Shown here: one piece after another, positions 26,916 through 33,600 of the stretch | Layout: the number at the start of each line of letters is the position of its first letter | How positions within the stretch are numbered: the stretch's first letter is position 1 | Origin: Clostridia bacterium | GTDB lineage: Bacteria; Bacillota; Clostridia; Oscillospirales; Acutalibacteraceae | DNA length: 38,636 nucleotides | Assembly (NCBI GenBank): GCA_017450005.1 | Contig: JAFSYM010000046.1 | Span: 1 to 38,636, forward strand | Direction: 5' to 3' | Program-made: the position numbers and the translations under genes | Notes under the pieces: model-generated | Seen by the model: the letters and a program-made list of their open reading frames with translations, nothing else | Databases searched by the model: none | Told to the model about the DNA's origin: nothing

Positions 26916-27890
26916 TTATTGCAGTGCAAATGTATATTCGCTGTTGACAAACCAATGACCCGTCAGAAAAGAACGCGGGCGGAACAGCACGCGATCCGCG
27001 TAGACTTCAAGCTGCGCGCCCGTCCCCGACCAGGGATAGCCGAACCAGTTGATGATGCCGTAGGTCGGCAGATTGATGTACGTCACGCCGTTCTCGGTCT
27101 CGGCGCTCGACAGGCCGTACTTCTCCTCCACGGCATGGCTCTTGATGCCGCCGTGCATATGGCCGCTGATGAAGAAGACGTTTTGGTACTTCTCCAAAAT
27201 GCTCTTGACGTCCTGTCCGGCCAGCTCGATTCCGCTCCCCGGCCAGATCGTCTGCTCGTCGTTTGTTCCTTCGATCGGCCAGTGGCAGCAGACAAACACA
27301 GGCTTGCCGTCCGCCGTCGCCGCCGCCAGTTCACGGTCAAGGAAATCAAGCTGATCCTGCGTTATCGTGCAGTAGTCCCAGCGTTCGCCCTCGTCGCACA
27401 ATACGATGAACGTATAGCCCTTGACGTCGAGCGTGTAGTAGATTTTGTCGTAATCCGTATCCATGAAAGCATTGTACGACGCAATCAGCGATTCGCGCAC
27501 CGCATCGTGATCCCTGTCCTCCACATGGCCGATGTCGTGATTGCCCGGCACGGAGATGAGTGTGCGGACAGGGCTGTATTTGTCCACCAGACGATAGAAC
27601 GTCTCAATCGACGCTTCGTCGCCGTAGTTGGTCAGATCGCCGTCCACCAGCAGCGCGTCCACTTCGCACCGCGCATATTTGAGATTGAGAAGACCCCGCC
27701 GCAGGAAAGCCTGACGAAACGGGCCTTTGGCCTCCAAATGCGTGTCGGAGATCATGGAAACATTCAGAAGACAGTCGTCCGCCTTCGTGTCAAGTACCGG
27801 AAGCGCAACGCCCGCATAGGGCAGAACCGTCAGAATTACGGACATGAGAAACGCGCCGAAATGTGTCAGAATCCGTCGGACATGCGACAT
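26916..27890 (-). CDS. Exported calcineurin-like metallophosphoesterase
   Basis: A 324-residue protein with an N-terminal hydrophobic stretch (GAFLMSVILTVLPYAGVALP) acting as signal peptide or anchor. The binuclear metal motifs appear in order: D-x-H as Asp49/His51 (MISDTHLE), GDxxN-like DGDLTNYG near 83, GNHD as SVPGNHDIG, CHWPI and finally GHMHGG. The substrate cannot be read from the sequence; related proteins include phosphodiesterases and sugar or nucleotide phosphatases. AGGAGGGG lies just before the ATG. It is the first gene of a three-gene operon with two Gfo/GH109-like proteins, which suggests it removes a phosphate or phosphodiester from the same glycan before the intracellular steps. 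Confidence 0.88.
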   Translation of the reverse strand: MSHVRRILTHFGAFLMSVILTVLPYAGVALPVLDTKADDCLLNVSMISDTHLEAKGPFRQAFLRRGLLNLKYARCEVDALLVDGDLTNYGDEASIETFYRLVDKYSPVRTLISVPGNHDIGHVEDRDHDAVRESLIASYNAFMDTDYDKIYYTLDVKGYTFIVLCDEGERWDYCTITQDQLDFLDRELAAATADGKPVFVCCHWPIEGTNDEQTIWPGSGIELAGQDVKSILEKYQNVFFISGHMHGGIKSHAVEEKYGLSSAETENGVTYINLPTYGIINWFGYPWSGTGAQLEVYADRVLFRPRSFLTGHWFVNSEYTFALQ

Positions 27891-27916
27891 AATACCCCTC
27901 CTGTTCTTTCTGTTCT

Positions 27917-27944
27917 ATTATACCGTTTTTACATGAAATTGCAA
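27917..27944 (-). promoter_or_regulatory. Promoter of the metallophosphatase-Gfo operon
   Basis: On the minus strand, TTGCAA (27944-27939) and TATAAT (27922-27917) are separated by 16 nt, about 27 nt before the start at 27890. Confidence 0.65.
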
Positions 27945-27995
27945 GTACTTCCATTATACATAATCTGATAATATAGTTAATTACACAATAATTAA

Positions 27996-28065
27996 AGCAA
28001 GCATAGAACTTGCATCTTTCGTCATTTTATCTATGACGATATCTGATGTTCTATGCTCGCTTTTC
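27996..28065. terminator. Long two-stem hairpin at the AT-rich island boundary
   Basis: Perfect 10-bp arms (AGCATAGAAC 28000-28009, GTTCTATGCT 28048-28057) enclose a second perfect 7-bp stem (TCGTCAT 28019-28025, ATGACGA 28033-28039). T-rich sequence follows on plus (TTTTCTTTTT) and, less strongly, on minus. It is the likely transcript end of the zinc-ribbon operon read from the right. The rest of 27945-28196 holds no recognisable gene. Confidence 0.55.
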
Positions 28066-28196
28066 TTTTTGTCATTTGGTTCTTGCTCAAAAAGCCTTCA
28101 TAACAGGACAGCTATCTCATCAACACACAGATACTGAATTATTCGTGTGTTTTCTAATAGATTCGATGTGCTCTTGCCTCTTTCGTCACCCTTGCT

Positions 28197-28535
28197 TTAA
28201 TACATGTCTGTCATTTCCCCGACTGTACCGCAATGCGGACATTTTTGACGTTTTTTCTTATCTGACCGAATAATTCCAATCACGATAAAATACAAAAGAC
28301 CAAACCCAAACCAAATAGTTGCCAGTCCGATGCCCCAATCCATAGGTCGAAACAGCTTCTCCTCCTCTGGTTGTCCGATATATCCGCAGTGCTTGCACTT
28401 TGGAATATCATGGTAGGTCATTTGCGCTCCGCCCAATGGGTTGGCGTTTGCCATACCTGCATTTACTGCCGCGCCGCAGTGAATACACACTGCCGCATTG
28501 TCATTAATTTCCTGTCCGCAATTAGAACAATACAT
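28197..28535 (-). CDS. Zinc-ribbon membrane protein with two ribbons
   Basis: A 112-residue protein. An N-terminal zinc ribbon (CSNCG at 3-7, CIHCG about 10 residues later) is followed by a second pair, CKHCG and CPHCG, either side of a hydrophobic segment (WGIGLATIWFGFGLLYFIVIGI). This split second ribbon around a membrane-dipping segment recalls LITAF-like or YIIM-type zinc-ribbon proteins, without a defined function. It is the last gene of the four-gene AT-rich operon, 27 nt after the preceding stop. The purine-rich AAGGAG site is about 12 nt from the ATG, on the long side. Base composition and codon use are AT-shifted from the flanking genes. Confidence 0.78.
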   Translation of the reverse strand: MYCSNCGQEINDNAAVCIHCGAAVNAGMANANPLGGAQMTYHDIPKCKHCGYIGQPEEEKLFRPMDWGIGLATIWFGFGLLYFIVIGIIRSDKKKRQKCPHCGTVGEMTDMY

Positions 28536-28562
28536 TTCAATTCTGTGCTCCTTCCATTTTGT

Positions 28563-29300
28563 TTATTCATTTGACATATCGCCGTTATTGCTGTTTGTTT
28601 GGTTAACAGCAGAAGGTACTTTTCCGATAATCTGAGTCTTTTTTGACAGCATGATTGCCGATACAAATGTCGCCAGTGTCTGCACTAAATAAATATAAGC
28701 CGTAAATTTTATCTCAATATAGTGGCTGTAATCATCCGAGGATTTGTATGCAATAACCAAGAACAGGTAAACCAAGAAAGACAAAAGCATGGTTACAGAA
28801 ATGAAAACTGCCGTCTTTTTCCCTGCAGCTTTCCCCATAAATATAGGCACCGACATCAAAAGAATAGATATAATAATCAAAGTCGTACAGATTCGCAGAA
28901 TCGGCAAAACAAAGTCTGCATCCGAGGAAGATGTATTATCCTTAAAGAATTTCATTATACTGTAAAATGAACCGCTCCGCTCCGAGAAGAAAATAGAAAT
29001 ATCGATCATATCTGTAAAAGACAATATTAGATTGAGCAACAGCATTCCGGTCGTCAAAAAATACATAATTCTCGTCTGACCCAGTGATTGCAAAGAACTC
29101 TGTATGTTCTCTTTGATTTTCCCCGCCTTGAGCAGCTCCTTCAATGCCGCTGTCGTTTGCATTGCCCATTTTCCAATAGAATCTGTGTTTGGAAGCGTAC
29201 TCTCTGGCTGTCCATCTGATTGACGTACATCTGCTCCGCAGGCAGAACAGAAAGCGTCGCCATCTGTCAGTCCATGTCCACACTTTCTGCAAAATGCCAT
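28563..29300 (-). CDS. Zinc-ribbon multipass membrane protein
   Basis: A 245-residue protein with an N-terminal zinc ribbon (CRKCG ... CSACG within the first 22 residues) and a helical linker of about 50 residues (ALKELLKAGKIKENIQ). Four or so membrane helices follow (YFLTTGMLLLNLILSF, ILRICTTLIIISILLMSV, AVFISVTMLLSFLVYLFLVI, YLVQTLATFVSAIML). No enzymatic motif is seen. The start at 29300 is fixed by AGGAGG 7 nt upstream; the open frame continues 14 codons further without a ribosome site. It lies 11 nt after the NTF2-like gene and 27 nt before the small zinc-ribbon gene, in a tight AT-rich operon. Confidence 0.8.
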   Translation of the reverse strand: MAFCRKCGHGLTDGDAFCSACGADVRQSDGQPESTLPNTDSIGKWAMQTTAALKELLKAGKIKENIQSSLQSLGQTRIMYFLTTGMLLLNLILSFTDMIDISIFFSERSGSFYSIMKFFKDNTSSSDADFVLPILRICTTLIIISILLMSVPIFMGKAAGKKTAVFISVTMLLSFLVYLFLVIAYKSSDDYSHYIEIKFTAYIYLVQTLATFVSAIMLSKKTQIIGKVPSAVNQTNSNNGDMSNE

Positions 29301-29311
29301 AGTATCTCCTC

Positions 29312-29788
29312 CTAAAAACTGAAATCCTCTGAAATGTACCACTCGTTCTTTTCTTTTACCATATTGAAAATAATTGGCTCGGTGTTCTCGCCTTCTATAT
29401 AGTTTTCACTTGACCATAGTTCAGCAGCTACAACTGCATGCTGATCGTCAGTATATGAGATCGATTGAATTGTAATTTTAATCTCAAGATTCAGTGTTGC
29501 AACACCTAAACTGAACAACGAACTGATCGTATCTCCACCGAAATTAAAACTGAAGGGACCTGCTTTCCCGCCGAACATAGAACCAAGTGTCCCGATTCCC
29601 TTGTATGCATTGCGTGATTTCGTATCAAAACACTTCATAATGCCATCCATATCCCCGGAAGCATATGACTTTTCAAATGCGCTCAAACGGGCAGCAATCT
29701 TTTCATCGTCCGTTTTATAAAAGAAAAAATAGTAAACTGCCCCGCCAACCATAGTCAGAACCAGAAACAAAGCGATTATCTTTTTCAT
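29312..29788 (-). CDS. Membrane-anchored hypothetical protein with an NTF2-like domain
   Basis: A 158-residue protein with an N-terminal hydrophobic helix (IIALFLVLTMVGGAVYYFFF), probably an uncleaved anchor. The body (KIAARLSAFEKSYASGDMDG, later IQSISYTDDQHAVVAAELW) resembles an NTF2/SnoaL-like alpha-beta fold, where the first helix is followed by a small-residue 'GDMDGIM' segment. There are no catalytic residues I can assign. The ribosome site is weak (GAG seen upstream), so it may be translated by coupling to the preceding gene, whose stop is 11 nt away. It belongs to the AT-rich zinc-ribbon operon. Confidence 0.7.
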   Translation of the reverse strand: MKKIIALFLVLTMVGGAVYYFFFYKTDDEKIAARLSAFEKSYASGDMDGIMKCFDTKSRNAYKGIGTLGSMFGGKAGPFSFNFGGDTISSLFSLGVATLNLEIKITIQSISYTDDQHAVVAAELWSSENYIEGENTEPIIFNMVKEKNEWYISEDFSF

Positions 29789-29799
29789 CCGTACTCAGC

Positions 29800-30000
29800 T
29801 CAATTACCAGAAAGTTGCGCATAGCAATCGTCGCAAACATAGATTTTTTCCCCGTCTAATGTTTTGGAATGGTAATCGCTTGTCTCCTTCCCGCAAAATG
29901 AACAGCGTACCATTTTCGCTGCGCCGGAACAACTGGCTAACAGGCATAATACTGCGCAGAGAGCAAGCAAAGTTATGAGTATCTTTTTCAAAAAATCCAT
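29800..30000 (-). CDS. Small zinc-ribbon lipoprotein
   Basis: A protein of about 66 residues. The N-terminal hydrophobic segment ILITLLALCAVLCLLASC ends in a lipobox-like LLAS-C, so the cysteine is probably lipidated and the mature part exported. The mature part has a zinc ribbon (CSFCG and CDDC 17 residues apart) with little else. Start choice is uncertain: ATG at 30000 (MDFLKK) is shown; GTG at 30009 and TTG at 29991 (directly before KKILIT) are alternatives, and AGGGGG sits best for the TTG. It is the first gene of the island operon, facing the XRE regulator across a shared operator. Confidence 0.65.
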   Translation of the reverse strand: MDFLKKILITLLALCAVLCLLASCSGAAKMVRCSFCGKETSDYHSKTLDGEKIYVCDDCYAQLSGN

Positions 30001-30027
30001 CCCCCTCACTAAATTAAATTATAGTTA

Positions 30028-30056
30028 ATTTTAACCTGTTTCAGGTTAAAAGTCAA
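30028..30056 (-). promoter_or_regulatory. Promoter of the zinc-ribbon operon
   Basis: On the minus strand, TTGACT (30056-30051) and TAAAAT (30033-30028) are 17 nt apart. The 23-bp palindrome 30029-30051 fills the spacer, so a bound repressor would block RNA polymerase directly. Confidence 0.65.
30029..30051. promoter_or_regulatory. Perfect palindromic operator for the XRE regulator
   Basis: TTTTAACCTG-TTT-CAGGTTAAAA is a perfect 10-bp dyad with a 3-nt centre, in the intergenic space between the XRE gene (+) and the zinc-ribbon operon (-). Its position between the -35 and -10 of the minus promoter indicates repression of the operon by the adjacent XRE protein. Autoregulation of the plus-strand gene is also plausible. 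Confidence 0.65.
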
Positions 30057-30105
30057 TACCCTAAAACAGATTATTATATACTATTTTAAATTTGAGGTGA
30101 ATTTG

Positions 30106-30321
30106 ATGTATCAACGAATCCGCGATCTTCGAGAGGATCACAATCTTACACAAACACATGTTGCTAAAATGCTCGGTATGTCGCAAACCGGTTATTCAAA
30201 GTATGAAACGGGCGAGAACGATCTGCCGACTATTGTTTTAATCCGTCTTGCAAAGTTTTATCATACGAGCATCGACTATCTTCTTGGACAAACTTCACAG
30301 ATGGAACGGTACCCGGATTAG
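30106..30321 (+). CDS. XRE-family transcriptional regulator
   Basis: A 71-residue protein that is almost entirely a Cro/CI-type helix-turn-helix: RIRDLREDHNLTQTHVAKML, then GMSQTGYSKYETGEN, LPTIVLIRLAKFYHTSIDYL. These are the canonical five helices, with the recognition helix around residues 26-35. ATG at 30106 is chosen because GAGGTG lies 6 nt upstream; an upstream GTG at 30097 overlaps that site. It has no additional domain, so it probably works as a dimer on the palindrome 55-77 nt upstream, controlling the divergent zinc-ribbon operon. It lies in AT-rich sequence. Confidence 0.9.
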   Translation: MYQRIRDLREDHNLTQTHVAKMLGMSQTGYSKYETGENDLPTIVLIRLAKFYHTSIDYLLGQTSQMERYPD

Positions 30322-30334
30322 GCTAAATGACTAA

Positions 30335-30421
30335 ACCAGAACAAAAAGAAATGTCGCAAATAGGAAAACCTACAGCGACAATCCTTTACTGTATCCTGTT
30401 TTTATGACAAACTGTTCTGGT
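30335..30421. other. Nested inverted repeats after the XRE gene
   Basis: Outer arms ACCAGAACA (30335-30343) and TGTTCTGGT (30413-30421) enclose an inner hairpin with TGTCGC (30352-30357) and GCGACA (30375-30380) around TAGG-AAAA-CCTA. The pattern suggests a structured RNA, a terminator region or the end of the AT-rich island. From 30422 to 30599 GC content rises again; only a truncated signal-peptide-like frame is seen there. Confidence 0.45.
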
Positions 30422-30463
30422 CAAAGAAATCATCCGGACAGGAACGACTTTTAATCCGCCGCT

Positions 30464-30610
30464 TTGCGGCTGTTCATGTTCTGGATGAACATGCAGCGGA
30501 TCGCGTTGAGCGCAGCGAGAACTATCACGTCCGCGTCCATTGCGCCCCTGGCGATCGTTACTATGCTGTTTTCCTATATGGCTCTGTTTTCAGCCCCGGT
30601 CACGGCTGCA
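30464..30610 (+). pseudogene. Possible remnant of an exported protein's N-terminus
   Basis: A plus-strand frame reads MNMQRIALSAARTITSAS then IAPLAIVTMLFSYMALFSAP-VTAAG, which looks like a signal peptide with an A-x-A cleavage site. It runs straight into the antisense of the dockerin gene's last codons, where the translation becomes basic and repetitive. This could be the stump of a gene cut off by rearrangement at the right edge of the AT-rich island. It may also be coincidence. Confidence 0.2.
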
Positions 30611-33600
30611 GGACCGTCTCGCGCCACATGCCGCATGCACGCAGCAGATCGCCGTCCGTCGCGTCGATTGTGCCGTTGCTGTCCGCGTCGGCCGCGCGGT
30701 ATGCCGCAGCGCCGCCGGAGCTTTGTTTCGTCAGCTTGCCCGCAGCGTAGGCGTAGATCAATGCCGCGTCGATGCCGTTGAAGCTGCCGTCGCAATTCAC
30801 GTCGCCGATCAGCGCAAACGTCTTGCTGTCGAGCGTATGGCCGCCGTTGTCCAGCAGCACGATCGTGCAGCCGGTGTAGACCGCGTCATCGCCGGTGAGT
30901 ACGTTGCCGTTTTCGTCGCGCACGACGAGCGAGGACGCCACGTTATCGAACTGCGCGAGCGCATTCGCTACCGTATTGGCAGATGTGTCGATGCCCGTGA
31001 TCACGCCGTCCGTATAATCAATCGTCATGTGCGCGCTTTCCTTCAGCGACAGCGTGGTCGTGTCGAGCAGGCCGGACGTGTTGATGAAGAAGCGGTCGTT
31101 GGAGACCGTGAAGCCGCTGCAGAGCGTGGAAATGCCGCTGCCGGTGATCATCGGCGTACCGATGGCGTAGCTGGAAGGCGTCAGCTTGGCCGCTGACAGG
31201 GTGCCCTGCACCGCGACGGTATGTCCTTCGGGCAGATAGACATCGTTGCTCGCGTCGATGTGCGCGCCGTCAAGCGTCAGCGTGCTGCCGCAATACACCG
31301 CGGCGCCGTGCTGCGAGGCCGTGTTGGCGGTGATATCGCCGCCGCTGATTGCAAAGCTGCCGCCCGCGAGATTCACCGCACCGCCGTTGCGCGCCGTATT
31401 GGCTGTCAGCGAACCCGCCGTGACGCTGCCGGTACCGCCGGACATGTAGATGGCGCCGCCGTTTTGCGCCGAGCAGCCGCTGATCGTGCCGGAAACGTTC
31501 TCTTCCCCGTAGATCGGATCGCCGTTGTCGTCCGTACCGGTGATGATCGTGAGCGTCACGCCCGCAACCGTGAGCGAACCGCTTTCATTGTAAACACCGC
31601 CGCCGTTCTGGGATGCCGTACAGTTTTCGATCGCGCCGCCTTCGAGCACAAGCGTGCCGGTGTTGCGGATTGCGCCGCCCTTGGTCGCCGAACAGCCGCT
31701 GATCGTGCCGCCGCTCTGGGTCATGCTGCCGGTATTGTAAACTGCACCGCCGTTTGCTGCCTCGCAGTTCTGAATCCGGCCGCCGAGCACTTCAAATGTG
31801 CCGAGGTTGCGGATTGCCGCACCGTCGCCGCTCACTGAGCCGTTGCACAGCGTCGCGCCGTCCTTGAGCCGCAGTGTGCCGTGGTTCTCCACAATGCAGG
31901 TACCGTACGCGCCGTACAACGCGCTGCCGCCGTCGATCACCAGCGCGGAATCGTTTGTCGAACCGGCCGCGCCGAATTCCAGTGTCGCATCCGTTTCCAC
32001 GTTGAACATTGCGCCCGTGCATGTACGGTAGCGTGTGAGCGTGCGCGTCTGGGTATCGTCGCCGATGATGGTCACCGTCACATTGCCGCGCACGGTGATG
32101 GTCTCCTCGATGTTGTCGTCCGCCACCATGGTGATCAGACCTGTCTCGGTGCCGATCGCGTCAACCGCCTCTTTCAGCGAGGTGTAATACACATCGTATG
32201 CGCCGAAGACGCTGACCTTGGCGACATTGCGGATCTCTTTCGCCACAAGTATGCCGGAGGAGTTGATATTCAGTTCCGTCTGTCCCGCCGGGACGTTGAC
32301 GACGTATTTGGCGTAGTTCGCCGCGCAGTGATCGCCCGTGAGCACCTGTGTGCCGGCCTGATAGCTGTCAATCGTCAGGTTGGCGATGGTGCCGCTGGTG
32401 GTCACGCGGCCGGTGTTTTTGATTTTGCAGCTGTTCAGCAGACGGATATCATCCGTCGAAGCAAGGTAAGCCTTTTCGGAGATTTCAAGCGTGCCGTTCT
32501 GGTAGACGCCGACAGCCGTCGGCGCTGTGTTGCCGCTGACCGTGCCGCCGCTGATGCGCAGCGTGCCGGTGTTGTAGAAGCCGCCGCCGGCGGTGGAAGC
32601 CGTATTGCCCGTCACTTCGCCGCCGGAGAAGTCGGCCGCGCCCGCCTGGACATATACACCGCCGCCGGAAGGCGCTGTGTTGCCGCTGATGACCGCACCG
32701 CTCAATTCGCTCTCGGACGCAGTCCCCTGCTGGTACACGCCGCCGCCTGCGGCAGTCGCCGTGTTGCCGCTGACCGTACCGCCCGTTGCCGTGATCGTAC
32801 CGGCCAGGCTGAAGATACCGCCGCCGTTCTGGGCGGAGTTGCCGCTGATCCGGCCGCCCTCGAGTACAAACGTGCCGCCGTCGATATAGACGCCGCCGCC
32901 GTTTTGCAGGGCGCAGTTGTTGGTGATGAGCACGCCGTCCTGCAAAGTCGCAGTACCGGTCTGCGCGACATACACGGGAGCCGTGCCGCTGCACGAGGCG
33001 CCGCCGCCGTCCAGACGCAGCAGATCGGCTGACGCCGCGCTGAGTGTAAGTTTGCCGTTGACCGTGAAGAAGCTGCCGGTATAGTTGGCCGCACGCGTGA
33101 GCGTGTGCGCCGGCGTGACCGTCGCCGTAACGGTGACGGTGCCGTTGATAACGGCCGCATCGGTGATCGTGGAGTCGCGCAGCACATAGAGCGTGCCCTC
33201 GCCTGTTCCGATGTGCGCCGCGCCGGTCTTGACGCCGGAGTAGTATGTATGCATTTCGCCGTCGACCTCGGCCATCACGGTGTAGGTGCGCTTGAGCACC
33301 GCCGCGCTTTCCTTGGACGTGGTCTTGAGCAGATTATTGGTCGAGTTGTAGAACACACGCAGCTCCGGACAATAGTCAAAATACGTGTCCGCGCCGCGGT
33401 CAATCCAGTAGGTCGAGCTGAATCCGGAGAATGCGCCCAGACTCGTCGGCTCGGCCATCTGCGCCGTGGTCTTGCCCGTCGCGGTCGAATCGGAAACGCC
33501 GCTGCGCTCGGTGTCATAGTAGCAGTACTGCAGCGTGCCGTTCTGGAAGAAACCGACGACAGCGCCGACCTGCTGCGCACCCTTGACGAAGCCGATATTG

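Noticed and set aside
28046-28273. A 75-residue plus-strand frame at the island edge
   Set aside because: It begins inside the hairpin region, lacks a ribosome site and overlaps the end of the zinc-ribbon gene.
31200-33000. Repeated CCGCCG-rich motifs considered as a CRISPR-like array
   Set aside because: The spacing is irregular and the repeats are codons of the GGGV/GNTA beta-helix units in one long reading frame.
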